From: Eubacterium limosum
GTDB taxonomy: Bacteria > Bacillota > Clostridia > Eubacteriales > Eubacteriaceae
Direction: 5' to 3'
Length of the DNA: 64,000 bases
Assembly (NCBI RefSeq): GCF_000807675.2
Contig: NZ_CP019962.1
Coordinates: forward strand, 4,127,157-4,191,156
In this document: piece after piece, positions 34,793 to 43,597 of the stretch
Layout of the letters: the number at the start of each line of letters is the position of its first letter
How positions within the stretch are numbered: the stretch's first letter is position 1
Program-made: the position numbers and the translations under genes
Notes under the pieces: model-generated
Told to the model about the DNA's origin: nothing
What the model saw: the letters and a program-made list of their open reading frames with translations, nothing else
Databases searched by the model: none

Positions 34793-35281
34793 ATGAACAT
34801 ACGTATCCGGCAAGCCAGGCCTGAGGATCTACCCTCAATCGCTGCCCTGGAAGCGGCCTGTTTTCCGGCTGCCGAAGCAGCGGATTCCGCCGCCTTTGAA
34901 CAACGCATCAAAACCTTTCCCGAAAGCTTTTTTGTTGCGGAGGTCGAGGGACAGATCGTCGGCATGATTAACGGCTGCGTCACCGATGACGAAACCATTT
35001 CAGACATCCTTTTCGAGGACAGCTCCCGCCACCACCCTGATGGCCGTTACCAGAGCATTTTTGGCCTGGACGTCCTGCCCGACTGGCAGCACAAGGGCAT
35101 TGCGACCATCTTAATGACCTATTTAATTCATAAAGCCATGGATTCCGGAAGAGAGGGCCTGATCCTGACCTGTAAGGAAAGGCTGATCTCGTTTTACGAA
35201 AGCTTCGGGTATCAGAATCTTGGCGTTTCGGCCTCGACTCACGGCGGCGCTGTCTGGTATGATATGCTTCTGGCCTTTTAA
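34793..35281 (+). CDS. GNAT family N-acetyltransferase
   Basis: A 162-residue single-domain GNAT protein. It starts IRIRQARPEDLPSIAALEAACFP, has FFVAEVEGQIVGMING on strand 4, and the acetyl-CoA binding motif A LDVLPDWQHKGIATILMTYLIHKAM near residue 98, where the usual Q/R-x-x-G-x-G/A loop reads QHKGIA. LISFYESFGYQNLG near residue 140 is the C-terminal motif B. The layout is close to arylalkylamine-type acetyltransferases of Firmicutes. Substrate unknown. It has its own promoter and terminator. Confidence 0.88.
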   Translation: MNIRIRQARPEDLPSIAALEAACFPAAEAADSAAFEQRIKTFPESFFVAEVEGQIVGMINGCVTDDETISDILFEDSSRHHPDGRYQSIFGLDVLPDWQHKGIATILMTYLIHKAMDSGREGLILTCKERLISFYESFGYQNLGVSASTHGGAVWYDMLLAF

Positions 35282-35306
35282 CAGTCCCACGGGGGCTGTT
35301 TTTTAT
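35280..35306 (+). terminator. Intrinsic terminator after the GNAT gene
   Basis: ACAGTCCC pairs with GGGGCTGT (one wobble) and is followed by TTTTTTATTTTTT. The stop codon overlaps the stem start. Confidence 0.85.
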
Positions 35307-35400
35307 TTTTTCCAAATTCGTCCTGTTTTTACCATTTTCAACACCGCTGTACTTTCTGCCTCTAGTATAATTAAGATAGATTATTTATGGAGGAAAGCAC

Positions 35401-36858
35401 ATGTATACTGACAATAAAATCTGGATTGCAAAAGGTGAACAGCCTGTTTATCTCCTGCCCAAAATGGCCAACCGGCACGGCCTGGTGGCCGGAGCCACCG
35501 GTACTGGCAAAACCATTACCCTGAAGGTGTTAGCCGAATCATTCAGCGATCTTGGTGTCCCGGTCTTTCTGGCAGACGTAAAGGGAGACCTCTCCGGCAC
35601 CTGCGAGCCCGGAACCGACAGTGAGGATATGCAAAAGCGCATTGAAAAATTCGGTCTGGGGGATCAATTCGGTTATAAGCCGTACCCGGTTCGTTTCTGG
35701 GACCTGCTCGGCAAGCAGGGGCACCCCATCCGCACCACCATTTCTCAGATGGGGCCTCTGCTGCTCTCGCGTCTCCTCAACCTCAACGATACCCAGTCTG
35801 GCATCCTGAACATTGTGTTCAGGGTAGCCGACGCGAAAAACCTGCTGCTCATTGACATTAAGGACCTCAAGGCCATGCTCCAGTATGTGGGCAACAACGC
35901 CAAAGACCTGAAAATGGAATACGGCAACATCTCCTCCCAGAGCGTCGGCGCCATTCTGCGCGCCATCCTGTCCCTGGAAGACCAGGGCGCCGACCAGTTT
36001 TTCGGCGAGCCCGCTTTAGACATCATGGACTGGATTCAAACCGACGAAAACGGCCTGGGTACCATCAATATTCTGGACTGCGTCGAGCTCATCCAGACCC
36101 CTGCCCTCTACTCCACCTTCCTGCTCTGGCTCATGTCCGACCTCTTTGAGGTGCTGCCCGAAGCAGGCGACCTGGATGCGCCCAAGATGGTCTTTTTCTT
36201 TGACGAAGCCCATCTGCTTTTCAACGGCGCGCCCAAGGTACTCCTCGAAAAAATCGAACAGGTCGTGCGGCTGATCCGCTCAAAGGGCGTTGGCATCTAC
36301 TTCATCTCACAAAGCCCCACAGATATGCCGGACAGCATCCTCTCACAGCTTGGCAACCGCATCCAGCACGCGCTCCGGGCCTACTCCCCCTCCGAACAAA
36401 AAGCCATCAAAACCGCGGCCGAAACCTTCCGCCCCAACCCGGCTTTTAAAACCGAGGAGGCCATCACCGACCTGGGCACCGGCGAAGCCCTGATATCCTG
36501 CCTGGATGAGGAGGGCCGCCCTACGGTGGTTGAGCGCTGCTTTATCCTTCCGCCGCAGAGCCACATGGGCCCCGCCGCCCCAGATAGCCGGAACGCCCTG
36601 ATCGAGCAGAGCCCCTTTAACGCCAAATACAGGGACACCATCGACCGCGAATCCGCCTATGAGGATCTCCAGCAGCAGGCCGAAGCCGCAGCCCAGGAAG
36701 CCGCCCCGGCCGAGGCAGAAAAGAAGCCGGCCAAAGAAGCCGCGCCCAGACACCAGAAGTCCTCTTTTGAAAAGGCTGCAGACAGCGCGCTGTCCACCAT
36801 TGGACGCGAGGTTGGAAAAAGCCTGGTACGCGGGCTCTTCGACGTCCTTAAACGCTGA
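35401..36858 (+). CDS. HerA-like ATPase, DUF853/YjgR family
   Basis: A 485-residue P-loop ATPase of the FtsK/HerA superfamily. Walker A GATGTGKT lies near residue 32, with [16 protein letters not shown] next to it, a DUF853 hallmark. [18 protein letters not shown] near residue 262 is Walker B, and [32 protein letters not shown] contains the sensor and arginine-finger region. After about residue 400 comes an alanine/glutamate-rich linker and a short conserved tail ([28 protein letters not shown]). The cellular role of this family is not established. GGAGG is seven bases before the ATG and TATAAT is at 35366-35371. Confidence 0.9.
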   Translation: MYTDNKIWIAKGEQPVYLLPKMANRHGLVAGATGTGKTITLKVLAESFSDLGVPVFLADVKGDLSGTCEPGTDSEDMQKRIEKFGLGDQFGYKPYPVRFWDLLGKQGHPIRTTISQMGPLLLSRLLNLNDTQSGILNIVFRVADAKNLLLIDIKDLKAMLQYVGNNAKDLKMEYGNISSQSVGAILRAILSLEDQGADQFFGEPALDIMDWIQTDENGLGTINILDCVELIQTPALYSTFLLWLMSDLFEVLPEAGDLDAPKMVFFFDEAHLLFNGAPKVLLEKIEQVVRLIRSKGVGIYFISQSPTDMPDSILSQLGNRIQHALRAYSPSEQKAIKTAAETFRPNPAFKTEEAITDLGTGEALISCLDEEGRPTVVERCFILPPQSHMGPAAPDSRNALIEQSPFNAKYRDTIDRESAYEDLQQQAEAAAQEAAPAEAEKKPAKEAAPRHQKSSFEKAADSALSTIGREVGKSLVRGLFDVLKR

Positions 36859-36865
36859 TAAAAAA

Positions 36866-36899
36866 CAAAACCAACGGTGCTGTACGCCGTTGGTTTTTT
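36866..36899. terminator. Bidirectional terminator
   Basis: CCAACGG (36871-36877) pairs with CCGTTGG (36887-36893), with AAAACAAAA on the left and TTTTTT on the right. It serves the HerA-like gene (+) and the small minus-strand gene ending at 36903. Confidence 0.88.
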
Positions 36900-36902
36900 A
36901 GT

Positions 36903-37130
36903 TTAGAATAAATGCTTAATAGAGTTGAAAAGGTCTGACGGGCTTTTGATTTCACCCAGATCCACATTATCCTTGATATGATTGATGAAGCCTGCAATCT
37001 GTTCATCCGGCAGATCCACGCCCAAAACGGATTCGGCTGTTTTAACGGGATCTTCCTTAAACTCGTTGGCCAGATCCGGGTCTGACTTAATACGTTCCAT
37101 CGCATCGCTGAATTTTTCCTGAATACTCAT
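36903..37130 (-). CDS. Small acidic protein of unknown function
   Basis: A 75-residue protein, MSIQEKFSDAMERIKSDPD at the start, then EDPVKTAESVLGVDLPDEQI and NHIKDNVDLGEI. The LGVDLPDEQI element resembles the short helical motif of Nif11/NHLP-type leader peptides and related small clostridial proteins, but there is no modification enzyme, double-glycine site or core peptide here. GGAGG is placed seven bases before the ATG, so expression is likely. It is predicted mostly helical and soluble. I do not recognise a defined function. Confidence 0.7.
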   Translation of the reverse strand: MSIQEKFSDAMERIKSDPDLANEFKEDPVKTAESVLGVDLPDEQIAGFINHIKDNVDLGEIKSPSDLFNSIKHLF

Positions 37131-37281
37131 CTGATTCCTCCTGAAAATTTAATTATTCTTTTTTATTCTACTATATCACAATACCGCATAATCTTCGATT
37201 ACAATAACCGTATTAAAGAGGTCTTTTCGGTAAAATCCCACAAGCATCGACAGAAGCCCTTTTACTATTTCAAAAAATGAC

Positions 37282-37319
37282 AAAAGGACGACCGCCCGTT
37301 TCGGACGGTCATCCTTTTT
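37282..37319 (-). terminator. ftsH terminator built from 27-bp palindromic repeat, copy 5
   Basis: Core arms GACGACCGCCCG (37287-37298) and CGGACGGTCATC (37302-37313) around TTT, extended by AAAAG and CTTTT pairs. It lies four bases past the ftsH stop, and T-runs on both sides make it a credible terminator. Confidence 0.88.
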
Positions 37320-37323
37320 TGCC

Positions 37324-39159
37324 TTAACGGTTCAGAATCTCCATAAATTCCTCTCCTGTGATGGTTTCTTTTTCGAGCAGATAACGGGCCAGCTCGTGGA
37401 GCTTTTCCTGATTATCCTTTAGGATACCAATGGCCTTCTCATGGGCGCTGCCGATAATATCCATGACCTCCCGGTCTACCCGGGCCGCAGTCTCGGCAGA
37501 GCAGGCCAGCGAGGTGTCGCCGCCGAGATATGGATTGTCCACTGTTTCCAGGGCCACCATTCCAAAATCCTTACTCATACCAAAGCGGGTAACCATAGCC
37601 CTCGCCAGACGCGTAGCCTGCTCAATGTCATTGGACGCGCCAGAAGTCACCGAATTAAAGATAATTTCCTCAGCGGCCCTGCCGCCTGTAAAGGTCGTAA
37701 TCTTATTGTAGATCTCATCCCGGCTCATCAGGTTGTGCTCACCCTCATCCACCTGCATGGTGTAGCCCAGGGCTCCGGAGGTACGCGGAATAATGGTAAT
37801 CTTGTGTACCGGCGCCGAATCGGTCTGCTTTGCCGCCACCAGGGCGTGCCCCACCTCATGGTAAGCCACGATTTCCTTTTCCTTGGGGGATATGGCCGCA
37901 TTCTTGCGCTGGTAGCCTGCAATAACGACCTCAACACTTTCCTCAAGGTCGTTCTGCTTAACCTTATTGCGGCCGCAGCGCACTGCACGTAATGCCGCCT
38001 CGTTGATGATATTGGCCAGATCCGCGCCGGAGGCTCCGGCAGTGGCCCGGGCAATGGCATTATAGTCAATGTTCCCATCCATCTTGACATCCTGAGAATG
38101 AACCTTCAGAATCGCTTCACGGCCATTGAGATCGGGCAGTTCAACCGGGATACGCCGGTCGAAACGGCCCGGGCGCAGCAGCGCCTGGTCAAGGGTTTCC
38201 GGACGGTTGGTCGCTGCCAGGATAACAACCCCTTTTTTTCCGTCAAAGCCATCCATCTCCGACAGCAGCTGGTTAAGGGTCTGCTCACGCTCGTCGTTCC
38301 CGGTAAAGCTCTTGCTGTCACGCTTCTTGCCAATGGTGTCAATCTCGTCAATAAAGACAATACACGGCGCCTTATCGGTGGCCTGCTTAAACAGGTCACG
38401 AACCTTGGCCGCGCCCATACCAACAAACATTTCCACAAATTCAGAGCCCGAGATCGAGAAAAACGGGACCTTAGCCTCACCCGCGACGGCCCTTGCCAGA
38501 AGGGTTTTACCGGTTCCCGGAGGGCCCACAAGCAGAGCGCCCTTTGGCAGGTTTGCGCCGATGTCGGCATATTTTTTAGGATTGTGCAGAAAATCGACAA
38601 TCTCTGTCAGGGCCTCCTTGGCCTCATCCTGGCCGGCCACATCCTTAAAGGTTTTGCCCGTTTCCGCCTCGACGTATATTTTAGCGTTGCTCTTGCCAAA
38701 GGTCATGGCATTGCCGCCCATTTTCTTCTGAAGCCTGTTGCCCATGAGCTGCCCGATTCCAAAGATCAGCAGGAAGGGAAGAATCCAGGTGAGCAGGAAG
38801 CTGATAATGGGGGATGTCCTCTGCTGTGCAATCTGGGTAAAGGAAATTTTGCCCTGGTCATTGCTGCCCTTGGCGGCAGACAAACGGTTGACCAGGTCCG
38901 GATCATCCATTTTACCGGTGCTGTAAATCGTCTCCTTACCGCTGCCGTCCTTTGTCTTATACACAATTTCATCGTTATTTATTTCAACCGCATCGATGGT
39001 TCCACTGTCGATGGCTGATAAAAAGGTTCCGTAATCAACCTCGGTTACCTGTTCCTTCATCAGCGATGGGAATACCAGCGCGTTAAGAAGCATGATGATC
39101 ACCAGTCCGATCAGATAATAAAATATAAGGGGTTTCCTGTGGGGGTTTTTCTGTTCCAT
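37324..39159 (-). CDS. ftsH: ATP-dependent zinc metalloprotease FtsH
   Basis: A 611-residue membrane-anchored AAA+ protease. Transmembrane helix 1 is at about residues 10-28 and helix 2 near 120-138, with an extracytoplasmic domain between. The AAA domain has Walker [10 protein letters not shown], Walker [13 protein letters not shown] and the second region of homology [21 protein letters not shown]. The zinc protease motif is HEVGH, with a later aspartate ligand in the usual position. It degrades membrane and regulatory proteins. The frame opens at 39294, but the ATG at 39159 has AAGGAG and follows the promoter at 39230-39258, so the shorter start is used. Confidence 0.97.
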   Translation of the reverse strand: MEQKNPHRKPLIFYYLIGLVIIMLLNALVFPSLMKEQVTEVDYGTFLSAIDSGTIDAVEINNDEIVYKTKDGSGKETIYSTGKMDDPDLVNRLSAAKGSNDQGKISFTQIAQQRTSPIISFLLTWILPFLLIFGIGQLMGNRLQKKMGGNAMTFGKSNAKIYVEAETGKTFKDVAGQDEAKEALTEIVDFLHNPKKYADIGANLPKGALLVGPPGTGKTLLARAVAGEAKVPFFSISGSEFVEMFVGMGAAKVRDLFKQATDKAPCIVFIDEIDTIGKKRDSKSFTGNDEREQTLNQLLSEMDGFDGKKGVVILAATNRPETLDQALLRPGRFDRRIPVELPDLNGREAILKVHSQDVKMDGNIDYNAIARATAGASGADLANIINEAALRAVRCGRNKVKQNDLEESVEVVIAGYQRKNAAISPKEKEIVAYHEVGHALVAAKQTDSAPVHKITIIPRTSGALGYTMQVDEGEHNLMSRDEIYNKITTFTGGRAAEEIIFNSVTSGASNDIEQATRLARAMVTRFGMSKDFGMVALETVDNPYLGGDTSLACSAETAARVDREVMDIIGSAHEKAIGILKDNQEKLHELARYLLEKETITGEEFMEILNR

Positions 39160-39229
39160 TTTTTCTCCTTCGATTTTTTTGAACACTCCACTAAAATTAA
39201 ACAAATGTTGATTTTTGTACGTTGGTTGT

Positions 39230-39258
39230 ATTATAATAAAGGAAACCACTTCTTTCAA
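39230..39258 (-). promoter_or_regulatory. ftsH promoter
   Basis: Minus-strand TTGAAA (39258-39253) and TATAAT (39235-39230), 17 bp spacing, leader of about 65 nt. Confidence 0.8.
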
Positions 39259-39274
39259 TAAACAATACATCGAC

Positions 39275-39286
39275 TTTTGTACAAAA
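39275..39286. promoter_or_regulatory. Palindrome in the ftsH-tetR divergent region
   Basis: TTTTGTACAAAA is a perfect 12-bp palindrome just upstream of the ftsH -35 box and 62 bp before the tetR start. A related half, TTTTTGTAC, occurs near 39211. It could be the operator of the divergent TetR-family protein. Confidence 0.5.
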
Positions 39287-39347
39287 TTGAACATTTAGCA
39301 TAAATTTGTTTGATTTTATAAAATTCAACTTAAAAGGAGCTTAATCC

Positions 39348-39941
39348 ATGGGAAGTAAAGCGGAATACCGCAGCGCCATTCGTTCGCGCAAGCTCATAAA
39401 AACAGCTTTTATGGAGCTGGCTGCTGAAAAAGAAATTTCAAAAATCACGGTAAAGGATATTGCAGACAGAGCAGACATCAACCGGGGTACTTTTTACGCC
39501 CATTACCGTGACGTTTACGATGTCCTCGAGCAGATTGAGGACGAGGCCATCGAGAACCTCAGCCATTTCCTCGACAATCTAAATAATTCGGTTGAAAATA
39601 TCGGTGACATGATGCACCCCATCGACTGTTATCTGAACAAGGATATCAAGCTCAGCCAGAGGCTTCTCAACTCCAGAGAATCTGAGATGTTTTTTAAAAA
39701 GCTTCACAAAGTCTTTAAGGAAAAGCTTTTATCCAATGAAGGCTATACAAAAATATTTGAGGGCGATCCCCTGTCCCAGGATATCTGCACCACTTTTATC
39801 ACCTATGGCTGCGCCGGCGTCCTCCAAAACTGCATGCAGCACCGGGAACTCTATTCGCCTGAGTCCGTCAATCATGCCCTGAACCAATTTATCGAGGGCG
39901 GCATCCGGGCCTTCGGTCAAAATAAAAAGACGATGGATTAA
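39348..39941 (+). CDS. TetR/AcrR-family regulator
   Basis: A 197-residue regulator with an N-terminal helix-turn-helix: IRSRKLIKTAFMELAAEKEISKITVKDIADRADINRGTFYAHYRDVYDVLEQIE, the GTFYAHY string being the recognition helix. The rest is a helical ligand/dimer domain resembling the TetR C-terminal domain of Firmicute DhaS-like regulators. AAAGGAG precedes the ATG. It is divergent from ftsH, so control of ftsH or itself through the palindrome at 39275 is possible but unproven. Its last codons and stop overlap one copy of a hairpin repeated at 40190. Confidence 0.9.
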   Translation: MGSKAEYRSAIRSRKLIKTAFMELAAEKEISKITVKDIADRADINRGTFYAHYRDVYDVLEQIEDEAIENLSHFLDNLNNSVENIGDMMHPIDCYLNKDIKLSQRLLNSRESEMFFKKLHKVFKEKLLSNEGYTKIFEGDPLSQDICTTFITYGCAGVLQNCMQHRELYSPESVNHALNQFIEGGIRAFGQNKKTMD

Positions 39942-40220
39942 TGCCCATCGTCCCAGCGTTTTAAAAATCTCAAGAGACAAAACCTTTTACCTAAGGAAGA
40001 AAAAGCGTCCTGCGGGACACTGCCCTTACACCTGTAGCTTCTTCACTAAAGCAGATGCTTGATCTCTCCAGTGTCCGGCTATTCCAGTAATGCGGCACGA
40101 TTCCCGGTCGTTTGCTGCGGCGCCTGGGCCTTTTTCTTATCTGGATAAAAGGTTCAGTCTCGGACTGCATCTTTTCTCTGACAGCCTGAGACGATGGATT
40201 AATGTCCATCGTCTTTTTTA
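39929..40220. ncRNA. Structured non-coding region bounded by duplicated terminator hairpins
   Basis: A 24-bp hairpin, GACGATGGATTAATG plus YCCATCGTC, occurs at 39929-39952 and again at 40190-40213. The first has its T-run on the minus strand, the second on the plus strand. Between them is a nested fold: GAGAC/GTCTC and AACCTTTTA/TAAAAGGTT close 39974-39989 with 40146-40161, AAGAAAAAG pairs with CTTTTTCTT (39997 and 40130), and GGACACTG pairs with CAGTGTCC (40015 and 40069). The region sits between convergent genes and has no good reading frame. No promoter is clear on either strand, so expression is uncertain. Confidence 0.45.
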
Positions 40221-40225
40221 TTTGA

Positions 40226-40645
40226 TCAGTGATGATGTCCGCAGCTATGTCCATGCTGGCCGCAGCCGCCGTTTTCATGATGGTGCCCGCAGCTCTCGCC
40301 GTGGGCGTGGTCATGGTGATCACAGTGGACATTGGGGTTGTAGTCCAGCGTGCCGTTCATATAGGCCAGAACAGCCTGATCTGCGCTGCCGGCTACGCCG
40401 CCTTTAAACAGGATGCCGGCATCCATCAGGGCATTCTGGGCTCCGCCGCCGATACCGCCGCAGATTAACAGGTCAACGGACTCATCCTTTAAAAAGCCTG
40501 CCAGGCTCCCGTGTCCAACACCGTTGGTGTCCACGACCTGCGAGGCCAGAATCTGGTCTGCGTTGACATCATAAATCTTAAACTGGCTGGTATGCCCAAA
40601 ATGCTGAAATACATGTCCATCTTCATAAGTAACTGCAATTCTCAA
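40226..40645 (-). CDS. NifX/NifB-like dinitrogenase iron-molybdenum cofactor protein with His-rich tail
   Basis: A 139-residue protein of the NifX/NafY-like fold: MRIAVTYEDGHVFQHFGHTSQFKIYDV, then VDLLICGGIGGGAQNALMDAGI and GGVAGSADQAVLAYMNGTL. The last 35 residues are a metal-binding tail very rich in histidine with three cysteines. No nitrogenase genes are near, so a role in iron-sulfur or metal-cofactor handling is likelier than nitrogen fixation. It lies 3 bp after the DUF134 gene, a common pairing in Clostridia. Confidence 0.85.
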   Translation of the reverse strand: MRIAVTYEDGHVFQHFGHTSQFKIYDVNADQILASQVVDTNGVGHGSLAGFLKDESVDLLICGGIGGGAQNALMDAGILFKGGVAGSADQAVLAYMNGTLDYNPNVHCDHHDHAHGESCGHHHENGGCGQHGHSCGHHH

Positions 40646-40648
40646 TTG

Positions 40649-41050
40649 TTATACCTCATTCCTCTTTTTCGGTTTTTTAGGACAGCGTCCCTTTTCCTGA
40701 TGACAGCCACATTGTCTTTTGCCGCATTGCCGCATTCTGCAGCCGCATTCCCGGTCGGTACAGATATCATAGCTTCCGCCCTCTATTTTAAGCGTCGCGC
40801 CTGTAATCAGGTGCTCCGCCAGTTTTGACCGGGCGCTGTTATAAATGCGCTGGGCCGTCGTGCGGGCCACTGCCATCTGTTCTGCACACTCTTCCTGGTT
40901 AAGGCCAACATGGTCAATGAGCCGGACGGTCTCGTATTCCTCCAGCGTCATCACCACTGGCTCAGCCTGCTTTTTGCACGCGTCTGCGCAGACAAATATT
41001 TTTCCCTCAGGCAGTCCGCATATCCGCCTGCGTTTCGTTGGCCTTGGCAT
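40649..41050 (-). CDS. DUF134 family DNA-binding protein
   Basis: A 133-residue protein. It opens MPRPTKRRRICGLPEG, the DUF134 signature, has a sigma-70 region 4-like helix-turn-helix (LTLEEYETVRLIDHVGLNQEECAEQMAVARTTAQRIYNSARSKLAE, here starting VMTLEEYE), and a C-terminal cysteine-rich tail (CTDRECGCRMRQCGKRQCGCH) likely to bind metal. It is probably a metal- or redox-responsive regulator of the linked NifX-like gene. That function is inferred from the pairing and motifs; the family is not well characterised. Confidence 0.88.
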   Translation of the reverse strand: MPRPTKRRRICGLPEGKIFVCADACKKQAEPVVMTLEEYETVRLIDHVGLNQEECAEQMAVARTTAQRIYNSARSKLAEHLITGATLKIEGGSYDICTDRECGCRMRQCGKRQCGCHQEKGRCPKKPKKRNEV

Positions 41051-41132
41051 ATCTATTCCTCCCTCAGTGGTTCATCTGTCTTTATTATACCGTTATTATG
41101 GGCATATGTCAATAATCTTTTAAATCAGCCCT

Positions 41133-42659
41133 TTATTCCGCGGCCTTCCAATCCATTTTCCAAAGCGCAGACGCCCTCTCGTATTCCAGGTTATAGCCAT
41201 AAAAACGCGCTTCTGCCAGATAGGAGGCGTACTCAGCGTGATGATAGTCCTCGATGCGCTCTCTGGCCCCAGCATTCTCTGTCTGCTCATAAAAGGCCTT
41301 CATCGGCTCAATCGCCGCGGGGCCGCAGGCCGCCAGAGTATCCATGTCCAGCTCCTCAAGCTGGCCCTTACCGTAAGCCGAAAGATTGTAGACAGCGATC
41401 ATCCGGTCCATATTCGCATAGCTGAGCACCACCACCATGGCCGCCGCCACCGCCGCGCAGGTCTTCATAACCGCAAAGGCCTTAAACTGGCGTATGATCA
41501 GCAGGATAAAGAACAGAGCCAGCAGGAGCATAAACCAGCTGGTAAAAACCCGGAGCTGTGTCATGCCAAACCGTCCAATGTACAAAAACATCTTGCTGAG
41601 CGCAGTCGTGATGAGCAGCAGGGTGAGGATTGAAAGCGTCACATTCAGGCACTTGAGCAGTATTCGGACCGTTTTTTGAGCCTCTCTTAAAAAGAGCTGT
41701 CCTGCCCCCATTACAAAGAGGTTGATGACTGAAACCTGGCACAGCTCAAAGAAACCGCGTCTGGCATACTCGGCTGCGGTGATGCCCCCGCCCGGCAGGC
41801 TCCCCCAAAAGGCCGAGAAATAGTAACCTCCCTGGGCGGCAAAGAACATAAAATAGACCAGGCATAAAAGGCCCAGAACCGTACAACCTGTAACCGCTGG
41901 CAGCTTTTTCAGCTTTTGCTTCTGTGCTTCCAGGCTCACAGCGTCAAACACCGTCTTTTCTTTTTTGCACGCGCCATAAAACAGACCAAAGAAATAAGCT
42001 GAAAGAACAAACGCCAATGCAATCCTCAAAACCTCCAGCAGCATTTGAGGCACATTAAAAAACAAACGCCCGATCATTGCCTGGAAGGCCGCGTCGGCCT
42101 CAACCAACAGATAAAGCACCACCAGGAAAACCGGTATGCCAAGGACAAGCCCCAGCAAAACAGCCTTCAGGGCATGGCCTGTACTGCTCCCGCTGCCCAT
42201 TTTTTTAAAGGTATGCCATTCCCTTGTATAGTTAAAGAGCGGCAATGCCAGAAACCCATTAAAAAGATCCGAAAGGAAAAAGCTCCCCCTGCCAATTCTT
42301 GCACCCGCGGCACACAGTACCCAATAGGCCAGCGCGGTAAAAAGGACAGGGAGCATCAGCACGTTCAAGCGCTGATTGACAAAAAGCGTATAGCTCCCTC
42401 CCAGAGCCAGTGCCATCACAAGCCAATAAAGGCTTTCCCCTGTAAGGGCGAGGCCCTTTTTATGAAAATAAAAGCCGCCTGCCAAAGCAAACACCCCTGT
42501 AAACAGCGTTACGGTCATTCCCAGAAATCCATAGTGGCCTGGAATAAAGCAGCGTACAAAAACATAAGCCGTGAACAGCGACATTACCGCCAAAAGTTTT
42601 TCGTCAACAGATGCCTGCTGCGTTTCCTGACTTTTCAGATAAATTGTATTCTCTTTCAC
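41133..42659 (-). CDS. DUF4173 family membrane protein (GTG start)
   Basis: A 508-residue polytopic membrane protein with about 12 hydrophobic helices in two blocks and a cytoplasmic-looking charged C-terminus (DMDTLAACGPAAIEPMKAFYEQTENAG and onward). LSDLFNGFLALPLFNYTREWHTFKKM and YARRGFFELCQVSVINLF fit the DUF4173 family, whose role is unknown. The start codon is GTG at 42659 with AGGAGG seven bases before it. It has a near-consensus promoter at 42736-42764 and stands as a single gene. Confidence 0.8.
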   Translation of the reverse strand: MKENTIYLKSQETQQASVDEKLLAVMSLFTAYVFVRCFIPGHYGFLGMTVTLFTGVFALAGGFYFHKKGLALTGESLYWLVMALALGGSYTLFVNQRLNVLMLPVLFTALAYWVLCAAGARIGRGSFFLSDLFNGFLALPLFNYTREWHTFKKMGSGSSTGHALKAVLLGLVLGIPVFLVVLYLLVEADAAFQAMIGRLFFNVPQMLLEVLRIALAFVLSAYFFGLFYGACKKEKTVFDAVSLEAQKQKLKKLPAVTGCTVLGLLCLVYFMFFAAQGGYYFSAFWGSLPGGGITAAEYARRGFFELCQVSVINLFVMGAGQLFLREAQKTVRILLKCLNVTLSILTLLLITTALSKMFLYIGRFGMTQLRVFTSWFMLLLALFFILLIIRQFKAFAVMKTCAAVAAAMVVVLSYANMDRMIAVYNLSAYGKGQLEELDMDTLAACGPAAIEPMKAFYEQTENAGARERIEDYHHAEYASYLAEARFYGYNLEYERASALWKMDWKAAE

Positions 42660-42735
42660 TGTAAATCCTCCTGTGCAGAAGCTGCATGCACGCTTTGAGC
42701 TCTTAATTTCTCAAAACACTTCTTACATTGAGGAC

Positions 42736-42764
42736 AGTATAACACGTTATTTTCTGTTTTTCAA
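42736..42764 (-). promoter_or_regulatory. Promoter of the DUF4173 gene
   Basis: Minus-strand TTGAAA (42764-42759) and TATACT (42741-42736) with 17 bp between them; the leader is about 70 nt. Confidence 0.8.
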
Positions 42765-42810
42765 GTGATTTTTATTGTTTTTCGATAATTATCAATTGAT
42801 AAACACAAAA

Positions 42811-42847
42811 AAAAGGACGACCGTCTGTTTCGGACGGTCGTCCTTTT
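42811..42847. terminator. Terminator built from 27-bp palindromic repeat, copy 6
   Basis: Core arms GACGACCGTCTG (42816-42827) and CGGACGGTCGTC (42831-42842) around TTT, extended by AAAAG/CTTTT. It lies at the stop codon of the minus-strand XRE gene, with A-run and T-run on its two sides. Confidence 0.9.
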
Positions 42848-43074
42848 TAATCACTGCTATCCGGGGCTTCATCGGGTATATATTCCAGAATATCACCCGG
42901 TTGGCAATCCAGCGCCCTGCACAGGGCATAAAGCGTTGTAAAGCGTACTGCCTTGGCTTTATTGTTTTTAAGAATCGACAGATTAGCAGGGGTTATTCCA
43001 ATTTTTTCTGCCAGTGTACCAGCTGACATTTTACGCTTTGCCATCATGACATCAATATTAACAACAATGGGCAT
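42847..43074 (-). CDS. Small XRE/YozG-type regulator
   Basis: A 75-residue Cro/CI protein consisting of little more than the helix-turn-helix: VNIDVMMAKRKMSAGTLAEKIGITPANLSILKNNKAKAVRFTTLYALCRALDCQPGDILEYIPDE. It is the compact YozG form usually coded together with DUF2975 membrane proteins, as here, 11 bp upstream. Its acidic tail PDSSD ends at the terminator repeat. It probably represses its own two-gene operon. Confidence 0.92.
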   Translation of the reverse strand: MPIVVNIDVMMAKRKMSAGTLAEKIGITPANLSILKNNKAKAVRFTTLYALCRALDCQPGDILEYIPDEAPDSSD

Positions 43075-43085
43075 CCCGGTCCCCC

Positions 43086-43538
43086 CTAAATCGTGTAGTC
43101 ATTCTCATCTTTTAAGACCACAGCCAGCTGAACCACGTTTTTTACCACCCGCAGGATTAACCCGATAAAGGCTGCCGCCACAGCGAGTAAAAGCCAGGGA
43201 AGATAGTAAAGCCCGGAAATCAGACAGACCAGTCCAGCCGCAATACAGCACCAGGAGATCACCCTGAGGTGCCGGACATTTTCAGCGTTAAAAATCTGAT
43301 CCAGCCCAATGTTGTTCAAAAGCCGGTACAAATGGTACAAAAGCAGTGCCGCCGGTACGCAGCAGGCGTAAATTGTCATTAAAAAACAGGCATAAAAAGT
43401 TTCCAGCCCCAGCTCTGAGTAAAAGGCCAAAAGGCTTCTTAACCAAAAGGGCGCGCTGACGCCAAAGCCTATGAGCAAAGCCATAAAAAGCTTTACGCAC
43501 AGCTTGGATAAAGCCAGGCTTTTTGTTTCATTCCACAT
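43086..43538 (-). CDS. DUF2975 membrane protein
   Basis: A 150-residue protein with four transmembrane helices (near residues 12-30, 45-68, 90-110 and 112-132) and the conserved segment NIGLDQIFNAENVRHLRVISWCCIAAGL. That matches the DUF2975 family, which is nearly always paired with a small XRE regulator. The function is unknown; the C-terminal DENDYTI tail is cytoplasmic. It is the first gene of the pair. Confidence 0.88.
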   Translation of the reverse strand: MWNETKSLALSKLCVKLFMALLIGFGVSAPFWLRSLLAFYSELGLETFYACFLMTIYACCVPAALLLYHLYRLLNNIGLDQIFNAENVRHLRVISWCCIAAGLVCLISGLYYLPWLLLAVAAAFIGLILRVVKNVVQLAVVLKDENDYTI

Positions 43539-43597
43539 AGCAGAACCTCCTCTTTATCCATAAGATACCATATTTTTTATTGAGCGGCAAGACCTTC

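Noticed and set aside
39160-39294. Upstream ftsH start giving 656 residues
   Set aside because: The promoter at 39230-39258 lies inside that extension and the ATG at 39159 has the ribosome site.
39991-40332. Minus-strand 113-codon frame between tetR and the NifX-like gene
   Set aside because: It overlaps the real NifX-like gene in another frame and runs through a terminator hairpin; the product is low-complexity.
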